Origin: Liopterus haemorrhoidalis
Lineage: Eukaryota > Arthropoda > Insecta > Coleoptera > Dytiscidae
Direction of reading: 5' to 3'
Assembly: GCA_963971575.1 (NCBI GenBank)
Contig: OZ020617.1
Span: forward strand, 22,343,403-22,407,402
Length of the DNA stretch: 64,000 bases
The first letter of the stretch is position 1, and every line of letters starts with the position of its first letter. Of this stretch, positions 23,495 to 33,199 are shown piece after piece. Position numbers and translations under genes: made by a program. The notes below the pieces were generated by a model that worked only from the letters and a program-made list of their open reading frames with translations, was not told where the DNA came from and searched no databases.

Positions 23495-25241
23495 ACTAGC
23501 TGAAAACCCGTGCTTCGCTACGGTATATTGATGGTCTCATTGGCATAAAATCCGCAGTTTGTTTTTAAACTTGTGTATGGGTAACCTTTGTAACAAAAAA
23601 TCTAGTCGATATCTCATCTGTCCTAAGAGATATTGAGGAACCTGTGAAAAAACATTTTACTCCTTTTCACCAGATAGGGGTCGAACTTACTTTATTTTTA
23701 ACAAAAAAATACTAATTTACCCTTTAGGAGTGAAAGAAAACTGTCAAACTGTGAAAACATATAAGCCAAAATGGAATGTTATAACTCAACAACCGCTGGA
23801 AATACAAAGGGTTCTATAATTCATCCCGAATGTAGATTCGCCCATTTAGGGGTTGATTAAGATAAAATCCTGAAATACATTTTTCGGCATTTGTATGAGT
23901 AATCTTTATAAGCAAAAACCAAGTCTTATTGATCCTAGAAGATATTAAGGCGTCCTTGAAATCACAATTCCCTCTTTTCATAAATATTTGTTAAAGGTTA
24001 AAAACTGTTAAAACCATTTCGAGACATTTTAGAAAGACACAGGAAATACGACGCGATGTATAATCTACCCCGTTTGTAGAATCACCCCTTTAGGGGTTGT
24101 TTAGGACAAAATCCAAAAATTGTTTTTTCGGTATTTGCATGGGTAGTTTTTGTAAGCAAAAACCAAGTAGATATCTTATTGGTCCTAAAAAATGTTAAAC
24201 AATCCTTGAAATCACATTTTACCCCTTTTTACCCTTTAGGGGTTAAATTTAAAAAAATTGTCAAAACATTTCGAAATATTTTAAAAATACGCCTATGTGC
24301 CAAAAAGAAACCTTATAACTCAACAAACACAGGGAATACGACGGGATGTATAATTCACCCCAATTGTAAATCCACCGTTTAGGGGTTGATTAGGACAAAA
24401 ATCCTGAAATATATTTTTCCATATTTGTATGGGTAATCTTTGTAGGCAAAAAGCAAGTCGATATCTTATTGGTCCTAAGAGATTAAGGAATCCTTCAAAT
24501 CACAATTCACCTCTTTTCACCCTTTAGGGGTGAAATTTAAAAAAAAACGTCAATACTATTTCGAGATATTTTAAAAAGACATCTATTTGCCAAAAATTAA
24601 TGTTGCAACTAAACGAACAGAGGAAATACGACGGAATGAATAATTCACCTTGATTGTAGATCCATCCCTTTAGGGGTTGATTAGGACCAAATCCTGAAAT
24701 AAGTTTTTTGTATTTGTATGGGTAATCTTCGTAAGCAAAAAGCAAGTCGATATCTTATTGGTCCTAAGAGATATTAAGGAATCCTTGAAATCACAATTCA
24801 TCCCTTTTCACCCTTTAGGGGGTAATTTTTAAAAAATGTCAAAACTATTTCGAGATGTTTTAAAAAGATACCTATGTGCCAAAAAGTAATGTTGCAACTA
24901 AACGAACACAGGAAATACAACGGGATGTATAATCCACCCCGATTGTAGGTTTATCCTTTTAGGGGTTGATTAGGGCAAAATCCCGAAATTGGTTTTTCGG
25001 CATTTGTATGGGTAATACTTGTAAGCAAAAACGATATCCCATCGACCCTAAGAGATATTAAGGAATTCGTGAAATCACATTTCACCCCTTTTCATCCCTT
25101 AGGAGTGGATTTTCGAAAAATCCCTTCTAAGTGGGTGGGATACTCTCCGTATTTCAAGTTTCTAGGCCCAGGGGTTCGGGCTGGGCGGTGATGAGTGAGT
25201 CAGTCAGTCAGTCAGTCAGTCAGTCAGTCAGTCAGTCAGTT
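23495..25241 (+). repeat. Array element, family 1, short young copy
   Basis: Starts ACTAGCTGAAAACCCGTGCT, directly abutting the older copy. It has about four regular ~290-bp units (GATTAGG landmarks at 24388, 24679 and 24968, with a variant at 24099). It closes with TCTAGGCCCAGGGGTTCGGG, CTGGGCGGTGATGAGTGAGT and a (CAGT)n tract ending at 25240. Unit order and private variants match the start and end of the long copy at 48538-52756, so the copies share an ancestor and differ mainly in array length. Confidence 0.85.
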
Positions 25242-25294
25242 CCTGGGCAAAAAAGAAGCTTGAGTAATGACAACCAACTACTCTTCTGTAGGTA

Positions 25295-25670
25295 GCAACA
25301 AATATCTACATATTTGTTGCTTCCGAGCCCAAATCATTAAGAATGACGCGGAGATCCACATCTTCCCCTACTATGATGACTCTATCAAATATTGGACTTT
25401 TGGATATTGCCATATCAATGATGTCCCGATTAGCGTCTTCTTCGGACACTTTTACTTCTACGCCTCGATGCTCAAATACACAATGAAGAAGTGTTATGAG
25501 ACGCCTCTTGTTGTTTTCGTTGGTCAGTTACTTTATCGTGAGCTAGTTGAATAACTGTGGATTCCTCAAACACTAAATCACTGCAAAAGTTAGCACCACA
25601 GCGTCGCAGTCGTTCAGCACTTTTTGTATTTTTGTTGCTGGCGTTAAAAAGATAGGGCCTTTATATTTCA
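25295..25670 (-). pseudogene. Possible PIN-like/TE-associated protein fragment
   Basis: Minus-strand reading across one frameshift gives RLRRCGANFCSDLVFEESTV then IQLAHDKVTDQ, followed by RRLITLLHCVFEHRGVEVKV and SEEDANRDIIDMAISKSPIF. It closes with DRVIIVGEDVDLRVILNDLG. The EDAD/N...VIIVGEDVDLxVIL pattern resembles a large family of uncharacterised insect proteins related to PIN/FEN-type nucleases and often seen near transposons; this assignment rests on memory of the pattern. A stop and a frameshift make it a relic. No neighbouring piece was recognised. Confidence 0.42.
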
Positions 25671-25689
25671 TACCAGGTAATAAAAGTAA

Positions 25690-26471
25690 AATAATCATTT
25701 TTTTTTTTTTTTTTTGGAAAAAAAGCTTAACTTTGAAGAGCTGTATCTCGGTAAGTATTGGACATTCAGAGCCCACCAATATGTCAAATTTTAGGAAATT
25801 TAACTTACTTTTAAATATAGTCAAACACGTTTAGCTGTATGACTCATATTTTTTGACTTATTGAGCAAAAAGTGAAAAAATATGAAAAAATTAGCAGTTT
25901 TTCGGATGTTACGCAGCTCGCACAGGTTTTTTGAAGCTGCAAACTTGGATTTTTATTATTGGCTTAAGTCCCAACCACATATAAAAAATTAGAACTACAT
26001 GACCTTTTGCAAGGTCGAGCCCGTTTTTGAGTTTAATTTTACTGGACTATAAACAAACTTTTAGGATAAAAGAGAGTCCCAGAAGGCCAAGGTGAGGTGA
26101 ATATTGGGAAACGAGAGTGACTTTGTTCTTCGCCAAAAACTGACCAACCTTAAGGGTAGTATAAAATAAGGAGTTGTTGAAACTGATCAAAATATCTTAA
26201 TAAGACTCCTATAATACCTCTTAATACATAAGGTTTGAGTCAAAGTATGTTCTTCAAAAGCTTTTTTCAAAAGTTCAAATATAACTGCAATCGTCTTTCC
26301 ACGTTGGAAACAAATTTTCCCACAGAAACGCTGATCTTACAAAAATTACAAAAACCGTTCTAAAAATCGAACGAAATAACTTAAAGCAAATCGTACTCAA
26401 GGGAAATAAACTGGCAAATGACAGGTACATCATATCAAGCCACCTACTAGATATTGTAAGACGCGCGCAGG
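25690..26471. other. Non-coding, nothing recognised
   Basis: Contains a T tract of about 19 bases near 25700. The rest is AT-rich with no repeats or coding pattern that I can support. Confidence 0.4.
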
Positions 26472-26973
26472 CAGGGCTGTTTTTTCGCCTTATTTAAAGA
26501 TTTTACATTTGATAATGATTTTTTTTTTAATTCTTTTATTTTACATCGGCCTATTTCTGCAACGAGGCTAATCGCCGATGCCAGGAAGCGAGCTCCTACA
26601 CCTTGATGAGGGTTGAATGATTGTGAAATGAGAGTAATGTAAACATATTATACTCCCCCGAATAATGTCACCGACGGAGAATCGAACTACCAACCTCACA
26701 ATCCAGACTGTTTGCACCAGTCCAAACTGCACGATAAAATGCGCTCGGCCACTCCGTTGGCTACAAAAAAATTAAATAACAAAATTTTAACCATCTTGCA
26801 CTGATTTATTTACAATCACAATTACAGCGACAATTAATAATCAAGGTTAAAAATTAGGTCTAAAAACCGTTGTAATCGCTTATATATTTTTTAATTTGAC
26901 TTTACTCCTTCTGAGAGGGAAGCCCGTTAAATACTTATGGCCTAGGGCCCTTACATTTCATAAGACGGCCCTG
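26472..26973. mobile_element. hAT element remnant with exact 8-bp TSD
   Basis: The left end CAGGGCTGTTTTTTCGCC and the right end (inverse: CAGGGCCGTCTTATGAAATG, then TAAGGGCCCTAGGCC) are hAT-type termini. CGCGCAGG flanks both sides exactly (26464-26471 and 26974-26981), confirming the boundaries. The 502-bp body holds no transposase. A tRNA-derived SINE occupies its middle. Confidence 0.85.
26518..26764 (-). mobile_element. tRNA-derived SINE inside the hAT element
   Basis: On the minus strand the head reads GTAGCCAACGGAGTGGCCGA then GCGC, a Ser/Leu-tRNA-like 5' end. Box A (TGGCCGAGCGC) is at 26751-26741 and box B (GTTCGATTCTC) at 26687-26677, the expected order and spacing for an internal RNA polymerase III promoter. 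The roughly 50-nt gap is consistent with a long-variable-arm tRNA ancestor. A tRNA-unrelated body follows, with an A-rich tail at about 26520-26545. Length is about 245 bp. It must have inserted after the hAT ends were established, since both hAT ends and the TSD are intact. Confidence 0.75.
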
Positions 26974-26981
26974 CGCGCAGG

Positions 26982-27520
26982 TCTCAAATTTTGTCTTTCA
27001 AGCCCATCAAACGAAATCTTGCCAAAATGGTTTAGAGTTAAATCTACAGAACTCTTTCACATCGTACCGAAGATGCGATTTACCATGATAATAATCGAGG
27101 CCCGGAATGGATAGCGCAAAAAAAGCCGCATAAAACCTTCCACATATTCTAGTTTCACAATATAATTCAAGTTTTAAGAATCATCCAGATATTTTGCATT
27201 TATTGCCTAAATATATTACCAACTATTTCAGAGTTAATATATACAAACACGGTTTATATATACATAAGTTAATCCTTTCAGGTGCGAAGTTAATTTTAAT
27301 ATTAAAGTAATAACCCTTTAGATTTCCGGGAATTTCATTAGAGGCATTTAATATGTACAAAGAATTTAGGATAACTTTATTGTGCTTACGAGTACATTAT
27401 TGTGCTGTTTTCTGCATTTGGTGCCAATACTTTTTTCCCATTATATGCTGCCAGGTTCTGTTTCTTATGCATTTTTTGATCAACTTTGTTGGGTTATTAT
27501 TTTCTCTAACTCTGCCTCTT
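26982..27520. other. Non-coding, nothing recognised
   Basis: AT-rich. The 27353-27568 frame runs into the oldest pseudo-LTR and has no motif of its own. Confidence 0.4.
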
Positions 27521-27850
27521 TTTCATACATGTACAAACCCTCGTAGAGGAATCATATGTTTGATTTAAATACATATGACATTTGCAATTAGATTTATTTT
27601 TTAAGAAATTGGTAAGTTTTTCTCAATTTTCTGATTTTGGAATGTTCCTTTTTTTTTGAAATTGTCTGTTCAATAATTACGAATTTTTTCAATATATTGT
27701 AACAAATTATATTTATTTTTTAGACTGATGATGTGTAAACTTACTGTACACGAAACTTTTCATTTTATCTGATTTTATTGACAATATACTGACGAATACC
27801 AAGAGAATATTGTTTTATTTATATACCAATCGTCAAGAAACCTATACTTT
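27521..27850 (+). repeat. Pseudo-LTR piece, oldest, forward
   Basis: Matches the 3' pseudo-LTR from TTTTTCATACATGTACAAAC through AAGAAATTGGTAAGTTT, the CTGATGA core and AATACCAAGAGAATATTG to AAACCTATACTTTA. It has many more differences than the other copies, so it is probably the 3' end of an earlier insertion. Confidence 0.75.
27725..27756 (+). ncRNA. Hammerhead-like core, copy 1
   Basis: CTGATGA at 27725-27731 and CGAAAC at 27751-27756, joined by a hairpin whose stem is GTGTA/TACAC. This matches the catalytic-core layout (CUGAUGA, stem II, GAAA) of the hammerhead ribozymes known from Penelope-like pseudo-LTRs. Stems I and III are weak, as is common in that group. Confidence 0.5.
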
Positions 27851-27859
27851 ATATACATA

Positions 27860-28175
27860 TATATATATAAAGTATAGGTTTCTTGACGATTGGTATATAA
27901 ATAAAACAATATTCTCTTGGTATTCGTCAGGTTATATTGTCAATAAAATAAAATAAAATAAAATGAAACGTTTCGTGTACATCCAATTTACACATCATCA
28001 GTCTAAAACAAATAAATATAATACATTACAATCATTGAAACAATTCATAATTATTTGAACAGAGAATTATACAAACAAGGTAGCATTCCAAAATCAGAAA
28101 AAAGAGACAAACTTACCAATTTCTTAAAAAATAAATGCTAATGCATATGTCAAGTTAATAAAATAGAAACACATG
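27860..28175 (-). repeat. Pseudo-LTR piece, inverted
   Basis: Reverse complement of the 3' pseudo-LTR. With the preceding piece it forms a large inverted repeat centred on an AT microsatellite at about 27852-27872. Near-identity to the 30880-31180 copy suggests it arose with the present insertion. Confidence 0.8.
27970..28001 (-). ncRNA. Hammerhead-like core, copy 2, inverted
   Basis: The minus strand reads CTGATGA (28001-27995), a GTGTA/TACAC stem with a 9-nt loop, then GAAAC (27974-27970) followed by GTTTC. Same layout as the other copies. Confidence 0.52.
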
Positions 28176-28325
28176 ATAGTTTTAGACTGATGATGTGTAA
28201 ATTGGATGTACACGAAACGTTTCATTTTATTTTATTTTATTTTATTGACAATATAACCTGACGAATACCAAGAGAATATTGTTTTATTTATATACCAATC
28301 GTTAAGAAACCTATACTTTAAATAT
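28176..28325 (+). repeat. Pseudo-LTR piece, forward, leading into ORF
   Basis: Starts just before TTTTAGACTGATGATGTG and continues to AAACCTATACTTTAAATATC, 5 bp before the ATG at 28330. It lacks the upstream half of the pseudo-LTR. Confidence 0.8.
28187..28218 (+). ncRNA. Hammerhead-like core, copy 3
   Basis: CTGATGA at 28187-28193, stem GTGTA/TACAC, GAAAC at 28214-28218, then GTTTC. It lies about 110 bp upstream of the intact ORF, where it could trim the 5' end of the element RNA. Confidence 0.52.
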
Positions 28326-28329
28326 CACA

Positions 28330-30771
28330 ATGGAATCAAGTAATTATAGATTCCTCCGACGAATACTAGGCAACAGTTATCAAGAAATTAAGAAGTACGA
28401 ACAAAGGAAGACACAATTCGTGAAAGCCGTGAACCGAAGAAATTACCTCTTAAGATGTAGGACAGCCGGTATTATTCCAAATTTCATTGAACATTGGAAT
28501 CACCAAGGCGTTCGTCACCTATGGAAATACCAAAAATACCAAGCGGCACTACATATATTCAAGGTAAGTGTTCTAAATTTTGAGATTAGAGACAGCTTAA
28601 TAACAATTGAAAAATTAAAGAGGGAAGTAGATTTTTTTGAACAAAAAATTTTAGAAATTAATGACGACCGTTTTAATTCAAATAATTATTTTTACCATGC
28701 AAACGAAAAATTTGACCGCCTCTTCTTAAAAATCAAAGACAACCACATAATGAAATTTAACAAAATTCAAAACAAAAATAAACCTAACCTGAAGTATTGT
28801 GACAAATGGATTACGAACATTAGTAAGACTGAATTACCTGAGGATGTTAAAATGTGTTTGAGTTTAGGGCCCAAGTTTAACTTTGAAAACCCAACAATAC
28901 AACAATCGACCATCCATGATGTCATAAAATGTACTGAGACATCAATAAAACAGTTTAACATTCAAGAAGGTCAGGGTTTAAGGGAAGAAGTCACAAAACT
29001 GACGAAAAATCTTATTAATCATAATAAAAACAAAAAAAACCTTAATAATCACAGCAAATATTTCAACAACATTGAAAAAAGAACAAACAGATTTTTAAAG
29101 GATCATCCAGAGGTTATTGTGACAAAATCTGACAAAAGTAGTACCACAGTGGTCCAAGACCGTTCAGAATATATTGAAAAAGCTACCCTGGCATTAAGTG
29201 ATCCAGATACATATAGAAAAATTGGAAAAAATCCCACTGTCAAACTCCAAAATAAAAACAATGACATGGTAAAATCATGGTTCAACGGGAAAAAAATTGA
29301 TCTGAATACCAAAAATGCTTTGTTGACTACTAACGCATTACCCCCTCGCATATATTTCCTACCCAAGATCCATAAGGAAAATGTTCCATACAGGGGTATT
29401 GTATCCAGTATCAATTCCCCTACCTATAAAATGTCACGGTATTTAGCCAAAATTTTGTCCAACATTGTTGGGAAAAATGAAAGTGACGTTAAAAATAGTT
29501 TTGAGTTCGTTGGTAAGGTACGGGGTGTTGTAATTCCTGAAGGACATATCATTATATCATTGGATGCCGAATCCTTATATACCAACATACCAGTGGATCT
29601 TGCTTTGTCCATTATTGATAAAAAATGGGAAACTATTAGTGAATTCACAAGTCTCTCCAAGGAAGAATTCAGGGATGGAGTAGAATTTTATCTCAATAAC
29701 ACCTATTTTGACTTCTTAGGTGACATCTACACGCAAACGCATGGTTGTGCAATGAGAAGTCCTATAAGTAGTGTCATAGCCAACATGGTAATGGAAGAAG
29801 TTGAAAAAACATGTTTAAACAAATTACAAGAAAAACCCTTCTATTACTATCGCTATGTTGATGATATTAACATGGTTTACAACAAAGCGAGAATCAATGA
29901 GCTACTTGACACCTTCAACTCATACCATCCACGCCTTAGATTCACCTATGAATTAGAGGAAAACAACAAAATCTCATTTTTAGACACGCTATTGATCAGG
30001 TCAACTACAGATAATAGCATCAAAACAAATTGGTATCAAAAACCAACACATAGCTACCGATACCTAAATTATTTCTCGAACCATCCGTACAACTTGAAAA
30101 TCAACACGCTAAACAACGTTATTGATAGAGCTATCAAACTGTCCCATCCAGAGTTTAGACCACAGAACTTAAAATTAGTCACGGATGCGTTCAGAGAAAA
30201 TAATTACCCTATAAAGTTGATAAAAAGATGCATAAAAAACAGAACCTGGGCAGCATATAATAGGAAAGAATTATTGACACAAAATGCAGAAGGCAACACA
30301 ATAATGTACTCTAGTTTCCCATACCATAATAAGAGCTTCACAAGCTACAAAAGAATTTTTGAACAACACAATGTTAAACTAGCATTTTCAACATCGAACA
30401 ACAACAAACGGAACTTTTCCAACATGAAAACAAAAATCCCGTTGCTAGAAAATTCGAATGTTGTATATCAAATACCTTGCAAAGGTTGTGATCTCTCCTA
30501 TATTGGCACCACCAGCCAGATTTTGAGGAAAAGGCTAACCCAACATCGCTCTGACACAAGGCTAAAACCCAATAGCACTGCGTTAGCAATCCATACCAAT
30601 AATACCGGTCATGTATTTAATTATGAAGGAGTAAGCATACTTGATAAGGAAAAAAATTTGGACAAAAGACTCATCTCCGAGATGCTCCACATTCAAACAG
30701 CCAAAAATCAAGTTGTCAATAAAAAAACGGACACGAATGAGTTGAACACTGCCTACCAAATTTTATTATAA
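28330..30771 (+). CDS. Penelope-like RT with GIY-YIG endonuclease, intact
   Basis: An uninterrupted 813-residue protein that copies element RNA into DNA at a cut made by its own nuclease. The N-terminal region has the RRNYLLRCRTAGIIPNFI motif at 36-53. Reverse transcriptase blocks: LPKIHKENVPYRGIVSS 344-360, motif A SLDAESLYTNIP 410-421, motif B THGCAMRSPIS 470-480, the catalytic YRYVDD at 507-512, and FLDTLLIRS 550-558. The GIY-YIG nuclease domain runs from about 711: VVYQIPCKGCDLSYIG, with a C717-x2-C720 pair and HR at 739, then a likely catalytic Glu at 784 in RLISEML. The ATG at 28330 immediately follows the upstream pseudo-LTR. Full length for this family, with no stop or frameshift, so it may still be active. 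Motif B reads AMRSP where AMGSP is more usual, a possibly weakening change. Confidence 0.95.
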   Translation: MESSNYRFLRRILGNSYQEIKKYEQRKTQFVKAVNRRNYLLRCRTAGIIPNFIEHWNHQGVRHLWKYQKYQAALHIFKVSVLNFEIRDSLITIEKLKREVDFFEQKILEINDDRFNSNNYFYHANEKFDRLFLKIKDNHIMKFNKIQNKNKPNLKYCDKWITNISKTELPEDVKMCLSLGPKFNFENPTIQQSTIHDVIKCTETSIKQFNIQEGQGLREEVTKLTKNLINHNKNKKNLNNHSKYFNNIEKRTNRFLKDHPEVIVTKSDKSSTTVVQDRSEYIEKATLALSDPDTYRKIGKNPTVKLQNKNNDMVKSWFNGKKIDLNTKNALLTTNALPPRIYFLPKIHKENVPYRGIVSSINSPTYKMSRYLAKILSNIVGKNESDVKNSFEFVGKVRGVVIPEGHIIISLDAESLYTNIPVDLALSIIDKKWETISEFTSLSKEEFRDGVEFYLNNTYFDFLGDIYTQTHGCAMRSPISSVIANMVMEEVEKTCLNKLQEKPFYYYRYVDDINMVYNKARINELLDTFNSYHPRLRFTYELEENNKISFLDTLLIRSTTDNSIKTNWYQKPTHSYRYLNYFSNHPYNLKINTLNNVIDRAIKLSHPEFRPQNLKLVTDAFRENNYPIKLIKRCIKNRTWAAYNRKELLTQNAEGNTIMYSSFPYHNKSFTSYKRIFEQHNVKLAFSTSNNNKRNFSNMKTKIPLLENSNVVYQIPCKGCDLSYIGTTSQILRKRLTQHRSDTRLKPNSTALAIHTNNTGHVFNYEGVSILDKEKNLDKRLISEMLHIQTAKNQVVNKKTDTNELNTAYQILL

Positions 30772-30879
30772 AAATATTAGATTGTTTTATAATCATTGAC
30801 ATGGATTTGACTTGCAATTGTCTTATCTCTGTAGGTCAATGCACTCTATCAGCTGGTGACGTATCTTGTCTAGTTTTTT

Positions 30880-31175
30880 CATACCTGTACAAACCATCGT
30901 AGAGGTATCATGTGTTTCTATTTTATTAACTTGACATATGCATTAGCATTTATTTTTTAAGAAATTGGTAAGTTTGTCTCTTTTTTCTGATTTTGGAATG
31001 CTACCTTGTTTGTATAATTCTCTGTTCAAATAATTATGAATTGTTTCAATGATTGTAATGTATTATATTTATTTGTTTTAGACTGATGATGTGTAAATTG
31101 GATGTACACGAAACGTTTCATTTTATTTTATTTTATTTTATTGACAATATAACCTGACGAATACCAAGAGAATAT

Positions 31176-31180
<5 letters not shown>
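30880..31180 (+). repeat. 3' pseudo-LTR
   Basis: Begins with TTTTTTCATACCTGTACAAA about 110 bp after the stop codon. It contains AAGAAATTGGTAAGTTTGTC, the ribozyme-like core, four TTTTA units and AATACCAAGAGAATATTG, then passes into (TA)n. Confidence 0.85.
31083..31114 (+). ncRNA. Hammerhead-like core, copy 4
   Basis: CTGATGA at 31083-31089, stem GTGTA/TACAC with loop AATTGGATG, GAAAC at 31110-31114, then GTTTC. Identical to copies 2 and 3 across all 32 bases of the core. Confidence 0.55.

Positions 31181-31249
<69 letters not shown>
31180..31249. repeat. (TA)n microsatellite, about 35 units
   Basis: An uninterrupted TA run directly after the Penelope 3' pseudo-LTR. It may be the insertion-site microsatellite or a tail generated on insertion. 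Confidence 0.95.
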
Positions 31250-31252
<3 letters not shown>

Positions 31253-31429
31253 CTGAGCTGTGATATTGTGATTTATATTATGTTTTACAAAGTCTATTTT
31301 CTAGTCATTAGTTTAATGTGTAATATCAGAGGAGACTCTTAGCTTTTACTTGCTTACGTGTGTAAAAACAAAAAATATAACATGACTTAAATTATGGTTC
31401 ATAACTAAATTTTTTTATGAAAATCATTA

Positions 31430-31900
31430 GTTTTTTGGCTGCTGGGCAAGAGTTTCTCTCCTTTTCTTAACCTTCCTCATCCATTTTAAGCCACATCTGG
31501 ATTCCCCAAGTATCTTTTCCAGTCGTCCTGGATCTTCCCCTATTTCCGGGCAAGGTCACAAGTGGCTGAGAGTTTCTGGCTGTTCCCCGCATGTTCTAAA
31601 TTTCCTCTCTTCTTCTCTCTTCCAGAATCTGGTGTTAGTTATTTTTGTTCAGGTACTCTGGTAAAGTTGTAACTTGTATCTTATCGTAGTATTTGTTGTA
31701 CCTCGTTGTGATGATCCTGTTTTGTCGCTCTTAGCCTTGAACTTCTACGTCTCTTTCCGCCAGCATCTGCAGGAAATCCTTTTCTTCTTCTTGCATCCTC
31801 TTTATTTCTTCTAATCCATATCCGTTCCTCTCGTAGTATTTGCTTCTGTCAGTCCCCTAATTTGTTTTGGCATTTCTTCCGGTGTTTATTGGCGAGAACT
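31430..31900 (-). pseudogene. LINE ORF2 tail with zinc knuckle
   Basis: The minus strand reads RMQEEEKDFLQMLAE-like, RIITTRYNKYYDKIQ, LPEYLN, then (after shifts) FRTCGEQPETLSHL. It finishes GLKWMRKVKKRRETLAQQ near 31440. The TCGExPETLxHL block corresponds to the CxxCGExxETxEHxxxxC knuckle of the fragment at 5655-6235. 5'-truncated and frameshifted. Confidence 0.62.
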
Positions 31901-33190
31901 GAAACTGCAGTCAGTAAAATAAAAAATCTGTGACATATAACAACATTTAATATGCTTTTATTTATAACCGACTCACAAAGTTACATTTGTCAATAATGCA
32001 ATAAATTAGAATTAAATAAATAAAAAGATTATTCGACATAAGAATGAACACAGGTTTATTTATAAAAATGCAAAGTTTAAAATTAAGGATTTATTTTCTG
32101 TTACCTACGAATAATATTTTATAGGCATAGATAATAAATCTATTGCAGAAGCAAGAAGTAGTATCTCTAAATTTTTCGTTTCTGTTTCGGACTTCTTGTA
32201 TTGAAGTTAAAATCATGAAATTTAATATTGTCTCAATTCTATCATTTTGAGTCAAACACTTAAGGCCGGTTTCTGAAAGCTTAGTTAACTAAAATCAAAT
32301 AGTTATAAAATGGTTGCTATGGTTACTTATGGGATTTTTATATTTTAACCGAGTTTAACCAAAAGATTAAACCTGGCTAAGCTTTCAGAAACAGGCCCTT
32401 AGATTTAAAAGAACGAAAACGATCGAATAAAATTAATGAACACAAATACCAAAGAAAATCACAATCTGAATACAAAATAAACTATTAAGAATAGACAAAA
32501 CTTGGTTTGTCAATGTTTTACCAGTCTAGTTAACCAATTAACTTTAGATATGGATGGAAAAACTGTGGGTTAATACTATACATAGTAGTATTAATCGATC
32601 TCACTCGATACTGGTATTTCAACAAGTGTGTTGTCTCGTTTAAATTGGTATTTATTAAGTGTTCTGATATTTCATGGATTTAATTTGAGATTAATAATTA
32701 GGATGATATTAATGAGATACCTACACAATTCAGAGTTTTTCCGGAAAATAAACACTTGAATAGATACTTGAATACAAAGATGTTGCGACAGCTAAAGTAG
32801 CTTATATTTTAAGGCACGATGAATCAGTGTTTACAGATTTTCAGAATACCGATTATAATCGTCGATCCGCGAACAACAATGGAGCATTACAATAATTGGA
32901 ATATTTGATCAATAAAATCGAAACCTTCGCACTAAACATTGAAAATAAAGATTAACTATATTAATTATTTTGTGCGTCTTTTGTATTTATATTAAAATTT
33001 TTGAAAAATATATTAATGGAAGTTTTATGAGAGATAGTAAATATATGACAGGGTATGCTGTGCTGAGTACTGGCAAAAAAAATTATTGACAATTTAACAG
33101 TAAATAAGAATCTAAATATTAATAGCATATATCGATATTTTGTATAGGTATTGTTTCGTAGTATCGATGCAAAAAAATATTGTAGTATGA
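31901..33190. other. Non-coding AT-rich DNA with one MITE
   Basis: Apart from the MITE at 32263-32398, nothing is recognised. Confidence 0.4.
32263..32398. mobile_element. Harbinger-like MITE, 136 bp
   Basis: Inverted ends AGGCCGGTTTCTGAAAGCTT and the complement of GGGCCTGTTTCTGAAAGCTT. TTA lies outside both ends (32260-32262 and 32399-32401), the 3-bp duplication typical of PIF/Harbinger. No coding. Confidence 0.75.
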
Positions 33191-33199
33191 AATAAATAT

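Larger units (their letters stand above)
27521..31249 (+). mobile_element. Penelope-like element with compound pseudo-LTRs
   Basis: A Penelope-like retroelement. It has one intact reading frame (28330-30771), a downstream pseudo-LTR (about 30880-31180), and upstream a compound of three pseudo-LTR pieces. These are an older forward piece (about 27521-27850), an inverted piece (about 27860-28175) and a forward partial piece (28176-28325) leading into the ORF. Mixed direct/inverted, partly truncated pseudo-LTRs are typical of this class. The inverted piece and the 3' copy are much closer to each other than to the oldest forward piece. The 3' end runs into a (TA)n tract. Confidence 0.88.

Noticed and set aside
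25192..25240. (CAGT)n as a telomere-like repeat
   Set aside because: It is the fixed tail of the array element, seen again at 52692-52731, and not a known telomeric motif.
26677..26751. A tRNA gene
   Set aside because: Boxes A and B are present but the cloverleaf is degraded and a tRNA-unrelated body follows; it is a SINE.
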